64,000 bases of DNA from a bacterium (lineage in GTDB: Bacteria; UBP15; UBA6099): contig JAKQPS010000018.1 of NCBI GenBank assembly GCA_029564595.1, positions 1-64,000 of the forward strand, read 5' to 3'. The notes beneath the pieces are model-generated. The model saw only the letters and a list, made by a program, of their open reading frames with translations. It did no database searches and had not been told where the DNA came from. Both the position numbers and the translations under genes were made by a program. Below, piece after piece: positions 46,371-56,800 of the stretch (the first letter of the stretch is position 1; every line of letters begins with the position of its first letter).

Positions 46371-47549
46371 ATGCCTGTAAGAGTCATTCACACTGCTGAT
46401 ATACATTTGGGACGCCGGTTCCCCAGCCTCGACAGCGAGGCGGAAAAACTCCGCGCGGCGGATGTTGTTAATGTTTTCAATGAGCTGGCCGACTACGTAA
46501 TCAAGAACAAAATCAACATCCTCATGATAGCCGGCAGCCTGTTCGACAAGATGCATCCCAACCGGGAGACGGTTTCCACCGCCCTTTCTGCGTTCGGGCG
46601 CATCCACGAAGCGATGCCTTCTACCCGCATCGTTCTCACCCCCGGACAGGAGGAACTAGTGGCGGAGAAAGACGGCAGCTCGGACTGCGCCCTGTCGATA
46701 TTCGACCACCTTTCATACGTGAAAGTGATGGGGACGACCGAAGACCCGGAAAAAGTTGTGTTCGAGTTCGAAGGTCAGAAAGTCATGATAGCGTCCAGCC
46801 AAGCGGCGTTCTTCTTCAGCGAGGCGTTCAGCCGCAGGCGCATCCCTCTTCCGAGGGACGCGGCGGGCATCTTCCTCATGTGCGCCTACTCCCGCAGACA
46901 GGGCCTCATCAACATCGAAGACGACCTCCTCAGGGAACGGGTACTAGACCCGCTTCGCGACCGGGGCTATCAATACGCCGCCCTCGGACACAAAAATAAA
47001 TTCCAGACCCTTACCGCCGGAGACTTCACCGCCATTTACCCCGGCAGCCTCGAACGCTTCAATTACGAGCTTGACAGGGAACGGAAGTTCTTCGTGCAGT
47101 TCGAGGTGTCCGGCGGAAAGATTCAGCCGCCGACGCCCGTGCGCTCGTCCGCGCGCCCTCTCGAATATGTCAGCCTCACCTTCAGCGCGGGCGATGCCGA
47201 TATCGCTAAATCCCTCGAAGACACTCTCCGCCGCGCTAAAAAAGAGAAGGCTCTTCACATCATCCTCAACGGACAGATAAGCCTCGCCGAATTTAACTCA
47301 TTCATGAAGGGCGAGACGTTGAAGAAACTACGGGAGCAGTTCGCGTTCGTACACGTGGAAAACCGGCTGGCGCTGGTGGACGCGGGAGAGGAATACCGTT
47401 TCGACGCTCTCCGCGTGAACTCTCCGGCGCAGGAGTTTGAAAGATACGTCGAACGGGAAATCGCCGCCGCTCAGGACAGGGGCGACGAGGTCAGACTGCT
47501 TAAAGAACTGCTCGAAATGGGAGTCAAGGAGATCGAGGAAGGCCTGTGA
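46371..47549 (+). CDS. Mre11/SbcD-like protein with degenerate metal site
   Basis: A 392-residue protein of the SbcD/Mre11/YhaO metallophosphoesterase fold. Motif I is intact, HTADIHLG (D10, H12). The other metal ligands are lost: motif II AGSLFD has Ser56 for Asp, motif III PGQEE (91-95) replaces GNHD, motif IV MCAYS (170-174) has no His, and motif V GHKNK (206-210) lacks the second His of GHxH. A nuclease with two metals is therefore unlikely, and the protein may be a structural or DNA-end-binding partner. The C-terminal 130 residues resemble the SbcD capping and coiled region. It overlaps the following ATPase gene by GTGA (4 bp), so the two are made in equal amounts. Confidence 0.85.
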   Translation: MPVRVIHTADIHLGRRFPSLDSEAEKLRAADVVNVFNELADYVIKNKINILMIAGSLFDKMHPNRETVSTALSAFGRIHEAMPSTRIVLTPGQEELVAEKDGSSDCALSIFDHLSYVKVMGTTEDPEKVVFEFEGQKVMIASSQAAFFFSEAFSRRRIPLPRDAAGIFLMCAYSRRQGLINIEDDLLRERVLDPLRDRGYQYAALGHKNKFQTLTAGDFTAIYPGSLERFNYELDRERKFFVQFEVSGGKIQPPTPVRSSARPLEYVSLTFSAGDADIAKSLEDTLRRAKKEKALHIILNGQISLAEFNSFMKGETLKKLREQFAFVHVENRLALVDAGEEYRFDALRVNSPAQEFERYVEREIAAAQDRGDEVRLLKELLEMGVKEIEEGL

Positions 47550-50485
47550 TCTTAAAAGAAATTAAAGCTTCGAATTTCATGAGGTTCGAGAACTTCGCTC
47601 TCGGCGGCATGCCGGACACCGGAGTGGTGGGAATATTCGGCGACAACGAGTGCGGCAAGTCTTCCATCGGCGAACTGATATGCTTCTGCCTGTTCGGACG
47701 CACCCCCAAGGCCCCGGAGGGCGACCCCAAAAAAATCATCAGGTGGGGACAGGACACCTGCTCGACCGAAATCACAGTGACCATCAACGGAACCACCGTC
47801 AAGGCGTCCCGACGGCTCTCCGCCGACGGCTCCACCGACGGCCGCATGATCGACACCTCGGACAACTCCCCTATCGCCACTTCATTCGACGAAATCGAAC
47901 CGAAAGTCAACGAACTGCTCGGTTTCACTTTCCGCGAATTCAGATACTCGATGTTCATCGCGCAGAAAGAACTGGACATCATGCTCCACAGCGCTGACGA
48001 CAGGCGGCTGGTGCTGAACAACATGCTCGGCGTCGGTTTTATGGAGAAGATGGCTAAGAAGGTGGCCGCGAAACGCTCCGACAGAGAGCTTGAAATCAAA
48101 TATATACGCGAACGATTCGAAGAGAAGAACGAAGTCCTCGATGTGTACCGCGCGCGCGAGATGGACATGGAGCGGCTGACTGAGAAAAGGGACAAAGCCG
48201 CCGCCTCCCTCACCGACATCCTCAAAGAAAGAGACCGCGCGGTCTCCACTCTTTCCATGCTGGAAGACATCCGCAGGAAGGCCGAGCAGACGGAAGTGCT
48301 CGACATGCGGATAAAGAGCCGCCGGGAGCAACTCAAGAGGATAGAGCTTGAATGCGCCGCGCTTATGCGGGAAGCCGACCGCGTCCCCGCTATGCAGAAA
48401 GAATCGTTGGAAAAAGAGGCTCTCATCGCCGAATTTAAAGATGTCCGGCTGGTCGAAATAGAAGAACTTTTCAAAAAGATAGACGACTGGCGCGACATGG
48501 CGGCAAAGCGCGATCAGGTAAGCTCACAACTCGAACTTAAAGAGGCCGCCCTCTCGGACATCTCCCGCAAACTCGCTGAAATCAAAGCCGCCGAACAGGA
48601 AGGCCGCGAGTCCGAGGCCGAGCTTCTCGGCGTCGAAAATTTCCTCCGCGCCTACTCCGATCCCGACAGTCTCAGCCGCATGCGCTCTCAGCTTATGAAA
48701 GACATCGAGTTCCTCGAAAACGAGTTGGAGCGCGTCAAAACCTCGTCCGTCCACGACGCCGACAAATCCGCCCAGTTGATAGACACTCTTGAAAAACAGC
48801 GCGACAGGATGAACAGGCAGATGTCAGCGGCTAACGTCGAAGAGATTGACCCGCTGAGCGTGGACAGGATGCGCAACGCCGAACTGAAACAGACTAGGTC
48901 GAGAGACATTTCCCTCGGAGCCGCGGGAGCTTCTCTCGCCGCCGGCGTGGCTTTGACTCTTGCAATGTCCAATACCACCATGCTCGTCGTCATGCTTGGA
49001 ATGATTCCAGCGGCCGCAGCCGCAGCTTCTTTTCAGTCAAAACTTGCCCTCACGCGCCAAACTCTTCAGGACTTGCAGAGAAAGACCTACGCGTATGAAA
49101 TAACTCGTCGCGGCGTCTCCGAAATGAGCGAAACACTCGACGACATCGAAACCCGTCTCTCCAAGATGAAATCGGACAGCGCATCGGCGGAAAAGATATC
49201 AAATGTGTTCTCTCTATTGCGGACGGACAGCTTCGAGTCGTTGAAAAAATCCATCGAAGTTCTGGACGAACACGGGCTGCGGGAGTTCGAGCGCGCTCGC
49301 GGCCTTATGAAAGACATCATCGAGAAGTTTTCCCCTCTCCGCGCTATGGCGGGAGAAGGAAAGACATTCGTTCAGATAGCGAATATCGAGTCTTCGGATT
49401 TGCTGTCCGACAAACAACGCAGAGAATCCGACCTTAAAGCGAGACTCTCCGAGTTGAAAGATATTGTGGAACCGAAGATGCGCTTCATTGAGCAGTCCGA
49501 GGGGCTGCTGAACACTATCGGCGACATACGCGCCCAGATAGCCAGAATCGAATCGGGCATGATCGGTCTCGGAGTCACAGCCGACGACGAGCCGGAAGCG
49601 CGCCGCAGGAAACGCGAGACGGAAATCCAACTCGAACAACTTGCACGCGAAATTGAAAACAACAACGTCGAAATCCAACGCATTGAGGCTCAGAAATTCG
49701 AGTCAGTCAGATTGGATAAAAAACGCCGCGAGATTATCGACCATATAGACGAAGATCTGATAAAGTTCTACGAACTGCGCGAGAACACGCACAAGATAGA
49801 CTGCTCAGACAGGCGTTTCGCCGAACTGACATCTGAGCGCGAGGAAGCGGAAAGACAATCGCTGGAAGCGCGCGCGCAGATAAAGGAAATCGAGGCGGAA
49901 ATGGGCGTCGTAAAAACCGACCTCGACCGCGTTTCCCCTCTCGTCGATGAAATCAACGCCATTGCCGCCGAACTGAACTCGAAGGAAACTGTCATTCTGA
50001 AACTCAGGGAGCTTGAGAGCCTGTTCATTCAGACCGGACTCGACATAAGAAAGAGGATGATACCCCAGATAGAATCATATTTCGGGTGGGCGTTGCCCAA
50101 GATGACGCGCGGAAGATACTGCAAAGTGCGCATCGCCGAAGACTTCAACATAAGCGTGTTCTCGGACGAAAGCGGCGGCTACGTGGAACTGGACTCTCTC
50201 AGCGGCGGGACGGTAGACCAGTTGCTTATTTCGCTCAGGCTCGCCTTCGCCCGAGCCGCCATCGCTCATTCCGGAGACTCCAGCCAGTTCCTTTTCCTCG
50301 ACGAACCTTTCAGTTCCTTCGACGAACCCAGACGCGAGCTGTTCCTTAAACTTCTTGAAACCCTTAAAGGAACTTTCCAGCAGATTTTCCTTATCTCCCA
50401 CCTGCCCGACTTGGAGGACTTCGTAGACCATTACATCCGGGTGGACCTCTCATCCTCGCAGCCGGTCATCGTCAGTTGGGCGTGA
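47546..50485 (+). CDS. Rad50/SbcC-like ATPase with membrane hairpin (YhaN-like)
   Basis: A 979-residue SMC-like ATPase. Walker A is GDNECGKSS (about 33-41), with long coiled coils, then signature LSGGTVDQLL and Walker B FLFLDEPFSSFD near the end. Where Rad50 and SbcC carry a CxxC zinc hook, this protein has two hydrophobic stretches (about residues 453-498: LGAAGASLAAGVALTLAM and TTMLVVMLGMIPAAAAAA), predicted to form a membrane hairpin. I recall a similar layout in Bacillus YhaN, partner of YhaO. The start is the GTG at 47,546 with GAGGAAGG upstream. It would bind DNA ends as a dimer with the SbcD-like protein, perhaps tethered to the inner membrane. The ATPase motifs are intact, unlike its partner's. 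Confidence 0.87.
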   Translation: MILKEIKASNFMRFENFALGGMPDTGVVGIFGDNECGKSSIGELICFCLFGRTPKAPEGDPKKIIRWGQDTCSTEITVTINGTTVKASRRLSADGSTDGRMIDTSDNSPIATSFDEIEPKVNELLGFTFREFRYSMFIAQKELDIMLHSADDRRLVLNNMLGVGFMEKMAKKVAAKRSDRELEIKYIRERFEEKNEVLDVYRAREMDMERLTEKRDKAAASLTDILKERDRAVSTLSMLEDIRRKAEQTEVLDMRIKSRREQLKRIELECAALMREADRVPAMQKESLEKEALIAEFKDVRLVEIEELFKKIDDWRDMAAKRDQVSSQLELKEAALSDISRKLAEIKAAEQEGRESEAELLGVENFLRAYSDPDSLSRMRSQLMKDIEFLENELERVKTSSVHDADKSAQLIDTLEKQRDRMNRQMSAANVEEIDPLSVDRMRNAELKQTRSRDISLGAAGASLAAGVALTLAMSNTTMLVVMLGMIPAAAAAASFQSKLALTRQTLQDLQRKTYAYEITRRGVSEMSETLDDIETRLSKMKSDSASAEKISNVFSLLRTDSFESLKKSIEVLDEHGLREFERARGLMKDIIEKFSPLRAMAGEGKTFVQIANIESSDLLSDKQRRESDLKARLSELKDIVEPKMRFIEQSEGLLNTIGDIRAQIARIESGMIGLGVTADDEPEARRRKRETEIQLEQLAREIENNNVEIQRIEAQKFESVRLDKKRREIIDHIDEDLIKFYELRENTHKIDCSDRRFAELTSEREEAERQSLEARAQIKEIEAEMGVVKTDLDRVSPLVDEINAIAAELNSKETVILKLRELESLFIQTGLDIRKRMIPQIESYFGWALPKMTRGRYCKVRIAEDFNISVFSDESGGYVELDSLSGGTVDQLLISLRLAFARAAIAHSGDSSQFLFLDEPFSSFDEPRRELFLKLLETLKGTFQQIFLISHLPDLEDFVDHYIRVDLSSSQPVIVSWA

Positions 50486-50556
50486 AACAACCTCTTCAGA
50501 GACGTTTTATGAATATTTGCCGCGCGCGATACGATTACTGAAAGCGTTTCATAAAT

Positions 50557-52029
50557 ATGAGCGATTCCAAAGCTGAAAAAATAATCAGAATAACATCAAT
50601 CATATTCGCGGCCCTGTTGCTCGCAGGAGCCGCTCTTTACCTTTTCGTTTTCGTCAACTTTTTCAAGAACGACGCGGTCTTAAGCGGCGGAGAGGACATA
50701 GTTCTCTACTGCTCCCGGCTGCTCGCCGGCGGCTATCAGATATATCATTCCAGTCCGGCCATCGATGCGCCTTTCTGTTACCCTATGTACCCTCCCGTTC
50801 ACTATTACATCCTTGTTTTCGCTCACAAGCTGTTCGGCGATTCGCTTATAGTCGGTCGGCTGGTTTGTTTTTCGTTTGTCTTCGTTACCGCCGCTATGAT
50901 TGGAATGATAGCGAATATCAGAAGCGGCAACAGGCTCGCGGGGCTTGCCGCTGCCGGCATCTTTCTTTTCTTCCATCCGATTTTGGTATGGTCGGGACAG
51001 AACCGGGTGGATATCACCGCTCTCATGTTCGCGGTTGCGGGCGCGCTATGGTATTTCAAATTTGAAAAATCAAGATTCGCTTATCTGTTCAGCGCCGTGT
51101 TCTTCGCGCTGGCCGTTTACTCGAAACAGACTATGCTAGCGTGTTTCGCCGCGCTTGTTCTTTCCCTTTTGTTCTCGAACGCGAAAAGAGCCGTCGCTCT
51201 CGCCGCGACGTGGTCCGCTCTATCTCTTGCCGCCTTCTTATTGCTGAACTCGATTACCGACGGCGGATTCTATTTCCAGATGTTCGGGATGCATCAAGCC
51301 CCGATGTTGCCGGACCGCGCCTATGCTCTGCTTAAAATGATACTGTCGGACGGCATGTTTTTGGTTTTTACCGCATTGGCGCTGCTGACGTCTGCGACGC
51401 GCGGCAAACTCAAGTTTGAAACCGCCTTCGCTCTGGTTTCGTGGATATCCGCCTCGGCCGCCCTCTCTTACTACGGGTCTTCCGTGAACTATATGTTCGA
51501 AACATGCGCCGCATTATCCTTAGGCGCAGGCTGCGCAGTCGCCGGTTTCCGCGAAAACAAAGTGGCCAAAGCGATTGTTCTCGTCCTCGCCGTCGCGGCC
51601 CTTTCCCAGAGCGTTTTCGTCAACTTGCGGGAAATAAAAAATATCGCGATCGTCAATCCGAGACGGATTGAGCATGTCCGAGACTTGAAAACGGCTGCTG
51701 ACAAGTTGAAATCCAGATACTCTTCTGAGAACATGTTGCTTTACGACACAATGGAGCCGGCTCTCGAACTCAACTGGGATGTGAGGATGAACTACGTTGA
51801 ATATTCAAAGATCGGCGGGGTAGACGATGACATCCTGATGCGTATGATAAGAAATAAACAGTGGGATGCGGTGGTCATGTCGTACGACATTGAGAAAGCC
51901 GTCGACACCTATCCGGTGGCCTTCCCTAAGTTTGCCAGAGAGCAACTGGAAGCCATCGACGACAATTACGTCGTCGACCCGGATTTCAAAAGCAACCAGA
52001 AGTCTTTCACTTTGTTTGTCCCAAGATAA
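50557..52029 (+). CDS. GT-C-like polytopic membrane protein
   Basis: A 490-residue membrane protein with about ten hydrophobic helices. After the first helix, a loop carries GGEDIVLYCSRLL and YPMYPPVHYYIL, the arrangement of acidic and aromatic residues seen in PMT/ArnT-like glycosyltransferases that use lipid-linked sugars, and AVYSKQTML resembles the family's K-containing loop. The C-terminal 140 residues are soluble and periplasmic-like. It may glycosylate exported proteins or lipids. No glycan operon is nearby, so this is family-level inference only. Confidence 0.65.
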   Translation: MSDSKAEKIIRITSIIFAALLLAGAALYLFVFVNFFKNDAVLSGGEDIVLYCSRLLAGGYQIYHSSPAIDAPFCYPMYPPVHYYILVFAHKLFGDSLIVGRLVCFSFVFVTAAMIGMIANIRSGNRLAGLAAAGIFLFFHPILVWSGQNRVDITALMFAVAGALWYFKFEKSRFAYLFSAVFFALAVYSKQTMLACFAALVLSLLFSNAKRAVALAATWSALSLAAFLLLNSITDGGFYFQMFGMHQAPMLPDRAYALLKMILSDGMFLVFTALALLTSATRGKLKFETAFALVSWISASAALSYYGSSVNYMFETCAALSLGAGCAVAGFRENKVAKAIVLVLAVAALSQSVFVNLREIKNIAIVNPRRIEHVRDLKTAADKLKSRYSSENMLLYDTMEPALELNWDVRMNYVEYSKIGGVDDDILMRMIRNKQWDAVVMSYDIEKAVDTYPVAFPKFAREQLEAIDDNYVVDPDFKSNQKSFTLFVPR

Positions 52030-52121
52030 CGATATCCGCGAAAACATAATCCGGATTACGCGGGAAACAAAATTAGGTTATAATTGCGCGCGGACGATTA
52101 TTCGGCCGGAGAGCGTTTTCT

Positions 52122-52907
52122 ATGACGATGCTTCATGACATAACGACGGAGGGAACGTCTTTTCAGAGGCGGGCTCTTTTCGTGTTCGCAAAATTCGTCG
52201 AACTGCCTCTTCTGAGATGCTCGTATCAGTTGTTGCGCGGCAGATGGAAATGGCTCGGTTCAAAACCGCTGTTCAAAAGAATCATGGGAGTCGTTTTGGC
52301 GAGGCCGCTGGCGCTGTACGGCGATTCGGCTAGACCCGTCCCTTATAAAGAAATCGTCGAACATATAAACAGGCTCGACGGCGCCATCGCCGTCGGCGCT
52401 TGCCGATGCAGAATCTCCCACCACTCTTGCCCTCATCCCTTAGACACGGATATCGTGATACGGACCGGGACGGAGGCGTGGCTAAAGGCGTTTCCGCGCG
52501 AGTACAGAGTGATTGATAAACAGGAAGCCTTGAACATTGTGGGCAGATGCCATGAGCTTGGGATGTTCCACATGTTGTTTTTTCATTTCCCTTCGCATGG
52601 AAAAGCCGAATACGTCATCTGCAACTGTTGCGAATGCGGGTGCGTGCCGTACATAATCAACCGGGAATTGGGACAGGATTATTTTCCGCTTCTGCGCGGG
52701 CACAGCGTCGCGGTCACAATCGACGATAAATGCGACGGCAGCGGAGAATGCGTGGCCGCCTGCCCCTTCGGACAAAGAGAAATCATCAACGGAAAAGGCG
52801 CAACGCTGGACTGTTTCGGCTGCGGGCTGTGCGCGGCGGCTTGCCCCGCCAACGCAATACGAATGAACCATACGGAGCATGACTGCCATGAACATCCTCA
52901 TCAATGA
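52122..52907 (+). CDS. Fe-S protein with ferredoxin domain
   Basis: A 261-residue protein. It has a first Cys cluster GACRCRISHHSC, a second CNCCECGCVPY, and a C-terminal 2x[4Fe-4S] ferredoxin domain (DKCDGSGECVAACPFGQ and DCFGCGLCAAACPANAI). The upstream clusters match those in ferredoxin-like proteins that act with reductases in anaerobes. GGAGAG precedes the ATG at 52,122. The stop codon overlaps the start of the next gene, which belongs to the DUF169 family, so the two are translationally linked. It is probably an electron carrier or a maturation factor. Confidence 0.82.
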   Translation: MTMLHDITTEGTSFQRRALFVFAKFVELPLLRCSYQLLRGRWKWLGSKPLFKRIMGVVLARPLALYGDSARPVPYKEIVEHINRLDGAIAVGACRCRISHHSCPHPLDTDIVIRTGTEAWLKAFPREYRVIDKQEALNIVGRCHELGMFHMLFFHFPSHGKAEYVICNCCECGCVPYIINRELGQDYFPLLRGHSVAVTIDDKCDGSGECVAACPFGQREIINGKGATLDCFGCGLCAAACPANAIRMNHTEHDCHEHPHQ

Positions 52908-53676
52908 AAAAAAATCCGAACCTGTCGCGGCGGGCATTAAGACGAACCCCGGCGCGGACTGCCGTTGGCCGGACTCTGAAAGATATTCCGGCATCTCTTT
53001 TTGCGACGCTGTCAGAGCGGCTACCGAAGGCGATGGCAAGGCGTTTACCCTAGACTCCGAATCGATAACCGTTTGCAGGTGGTCAAAGGTGGTTCTCGGA
53101 TTCAAGGAGCCTGACCCGGCGCTCGACCTTAAAGTGCAGCATAACCTTCCTTTCGGAACTGAATCTATACTTATCGCTCCGATATCCATGTTCGACGCGG
53201 AATGCCCTCCGGACACGGTTCTGATAAGAACGACGCCCGCCAAAATTAAAAAAATCATAAAGCTGGCCGGGGAATCCTCTCTGGCGGACGAACACGCGGA
53301 CGATCTCAGCAAGTCCGCGCTCGCGGTGCTGTCGAAAAGCGGAAACTCCATCGAAAAAACCCGCGTCGAACTCGTCAACGGCGCTCTGGCGCGCCTCAAC
53401 TCCCTCGAACAATGGCGCGACTTCACTAAATGGATTTTTAAACATCAGTTGACCACTTATGTTTTCGATCTTCTTCTCGATAAATATCTCGCCAATATGT
53501 CCATGTGCAGGAATTCGACCGTCATGCCTTTTCTGTCAGGAAAACTGAATGTCTCTTACTTCTGCACCGGGGGCATAGCTTGGGGCATGAACAGCCCCGA
53601 CCACATGACATGCGGAATGCCTTATGAGATTTACGCGAGAATTGCGCCCCTTATTGCGGACGGCCCGCGAAGTTGA
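52888..53676 (+). CDS. DUF169-type protein
   Basis: A 262-residue protein resembling DUF169 (ArCR family): a conserved FCDAVRAATEGDGKAFTLD beginning, CRWSKVVLGF, ILIAPISMF, DTVLIRTTPAKI, and a Cys-containing CTGGIAWGMNSPDHMTCGMPYEIY region near the end (its C and MTCGMP residues are the recognisable part). The family is uncharacterised but common in anaerobes, often beside Fe-S or corrinoid genes. I prefer the ATG at 52,888, 10 bp after GGAG; the ATG at 52,879 is only 1-2 bp away from it. The N-terminal 20 residues are encoded within the end of the Fe-S gene. Confidence 0.72.
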   Translation: MNILINEKKSEPVAAGIKTNPGADCRWPDSERYSGISFCDAVRAATEGDGKAFTLDSESITVCRWSKVVLGFKEPDPALDLKVQHNLPFGTESILIAPISMFDAECPPDTVLIRTTPAKIKKIIKLAGESSLADEHADDLSKSALAVLSKSGNSIEKTRVELVNGALARLNSLEQWRDFTKWIFKHQLTTYVFDLLLDKYLANMSMCRNSTVMPFLSGKLNVSYFCTGGIAWGMNSPDHMTCGMPYEIYARIAPLIADGPRS

Positions 53677-53843
53677 ATTGAAGTTTTCACCAAAGGTTTT
53701 GAATTGCCTTTAACCGGCATCCTTGCCATTAGGGGTTTATTGATATGTCAATTTGTGTATAATTATAACTTGTTTTATATATATATTTGAATGGAAACAA
53801 TTGAATTGCGCAGAGAAAAACTGACCGGGAGTTTTTTACGCGG

Positions 53844-56800
53844 ATGACATTTGAAAGATCACGCATCCGTGCCGCGCGCATATTTGCGATAGTGACTGCG
53901 CTTTTTTTCGCGACTGTTATGTCCGTAGCAAGCTCAGCGTCAGCGGCTACGTCTGCTGACACCCCTCAGATAAAACCACAGATATTCCACGACGCCGCGC
54001 CGCAAAACCCTCAGTCCGATGAACTATTAAAAATCATCGACGACATACTTAAAAAAGAAGAAGAAAAAGGCAAGGTGAAGCCTCCGGAATTCGACGACGT
54101 GATAGACAGCCTGATATATCAATTGGAAAACGCCATCCCTGAAAGAGCGGAGGATTCGGCGGCTGTTAAGACAGCAGAAGAAAAACCGACTCCGCCGCCC
54201 GCCCCGCCGGCTCCGGCGATGCCTAAAATTCAGGAACTATTGGATAAGCTGGACAAGGTGGGTGGCATCGAAACCGATCAATCCCCTACTGAAGAAGCCG
54301 AACCTGAAAAAGAAAAAGAAGCGGTCGCGCCGGAGATTATGGCCGAAAAGAGCGCGCCCCGCATCGAGCCTGAAAAACCAGTTCCCGCCGCAGCCCCTGC
54401 GGAATTGCCTGTGGCGGAAAAAGAGGAAAAGAAAGCGGCGACGCCCAAACCCGCGCCGGTTAAGCCAACCGAAGCCCCAAAAGCTTCCGAACAGTCGAAA
54501 CCTTCACAACAGCCTGCAACAGCGGCTCCTGCCCCAGTGAAATCTGCCGAAAAAAAGGATCAGACAATCTCTCCGCGCAGAGAACAGGCGGCAAAACGAG
54601 CTAAGACAGCAAAGCCCCCTGCCCCTGCCGCTCCTGCATCGAAAACGGAAACGCCTCAAAAAGAGAAAACCAAACCTGTCGAGAAGAAACCTGAAGAAAA
54701 GACGCCGCCGCCTGCTGAACAAGTCCCAAAACAGAAACCGCAGACCGCTTCCGGTACAACTGAAAAAACCGAGGCTTCGCAAACGACATCAAGCGCAGCC
54801 GCCCCGCCCGCTTCAGAACAGAGCGAAATAGACCGGCTTCTTCTTCGTCTGGAAAACTCCGCCGATGGAACAACGAAGGAAGAAATCAAAAAAGAAGAAA
54901 CTGCTCCCCGCGCGCCGGAGAGAAAAAAACGCTCTCTCACAGTTCCTTCGACCATAATGTCATTCCCGGAAAGAGAGACGGTTGCGCCCGCCGCAGAGCC
55001 TGAGAAAACGGATAAAAAAAAAGAAAAATTGAAACGAAGCTCTGAGACGAAAAAGGCTGAACCGCCCGCCGCAACCGCCTCGCCGCCCGCCGTTTCTCCG
55101 CCCGCCGCGCCTGCCCCAAGGCCGTCGTCTCTGGTTTATCCCTCTGAACAGCCTGCCGCGCCCGCCACCGAACAAAAAAAAGATCAACCTGAAAAAGCAG
55201 CCGACAAGAAGACGAAAGTAGAACTTTCCGGATATAGGTATCTGAAATACAGAGCTTACGAGTCTTCGGGAGCCTCTCAGGAATTCATGTCTAGAGAAGG
55301 TTTGCGCAACGCCGGAGAGCGCATCGAACAGGGAACAGACATGACGGTGACAGCCTCTGTCGGAGACGACCTGAAAGTGACAGGGAAATTTTATGAGATG
55401 CCGCGCGAAGACAGGGACATGACATTCGACATTCTGCGAGGGCATTATGGGTTGACATACGGCAATGTCTCGGTGTCGCTGGACGGTGGCGAGTTCGCTG
55501 GCGTTTCAAAGAGCGCGGACGGCATCGGCCTTACATATGAAGACAGCAGAACAGACGTTACCGCTCTGATGTCAAAATCGAAAAGCCAGTCGGGCGTCGT
55601 AAGTTTCATGGGGCGCAACATCAAGGGGCCTTACGACCTGAACGCGCGAGACATAGTCGGCGGCTCGGTGAGCGTGACCGTCAACGACGAGGCCGCCCCC
55701 GCGTCGGATTACGTTCTGGACGTCTTTCAGGGAACGATAACATTCAACAGGATTCTTAGCCCTGTGGACAAAGTGACTATTTCGTACGAAAAGAAGCTGA
55801 CCGGAGGATTCAACGCGGGAGGACTTACCGGAATCGCCGCGAACAGAAAATCGGCAAACGGCAAATTCGCATACGGACTGACCCACGTGGTTCAACAGGC
55901 CAATCGTCAGGCGCGAAAACTCACCGAGAGCGTTTCACTGGAAACGCCCGTTCTGATAATCGACGGCGGCAACTATTTCCTTCAGGTCCAGAACAGGTTT
56001 GTCGTCCGCAGCGACGCGACCAACGGAACGGAAACAATCATAAAGAACAACAACGTCACGCTCCAGCCTAACATCGATTACAACTGGCTGGCGCAGCCGG
56101 GCATCGGCGCGCACGATATCGAAAGGTTTTACGCGCAGGGAAGATTTCTGCTGCGGACGCCTCCCGACCCGGCGGACACTTTCGCCGTCAGCTATTCCTA
56201 TTACACAGAAAACACTTCGATACAGGAAACTATCAGAGAGCCGCTTGCGCTTGATGAAACCGGTTCGAGAGGATTTCCCGAAAAATTCACTATCTACTCC
56301 GGCTCCGAAAACATTTACGTCTGCTCGGACATCGACCTCAACATCTGCCCTATCCTGCTTTCGCCCGGAGCAGACTATGTGGTTCAAGAGAGGCTGAACA
56401 GGATAGATTTTCTGATACCGAGGAACGCCGCCGACGAATACATCAGGGCGGACTACTGGAGCTATCCCGACATCGGCTCTCTGGAGACCGACTACGACCA
56501 CGTAGTGAACGACATCCGGCTGAAGTATCAGCCCAACAGCGACATAACCATAGAGTATGAGATGGCGACCAGCCTTGCCGACGTTTCCAGCAGGCCGATA
56601 TCAGTGACCAGCCAAACTGTGAAAGTCATCGAGGCGGACCTCGATTGCCGCCTGCCGTCGAACGCGAAGGACTGCGTCTTCCCGCTCGGAAAGCCCGACA
56701 TCGTCGCGAACACGGTTGTGCTGTACCTGAACGACACGGTGTCGCAGGAGTCCGTGCTGAAGCGAGGCTCTGACTACACCGTGGACAGCGTCAGAGGAGA

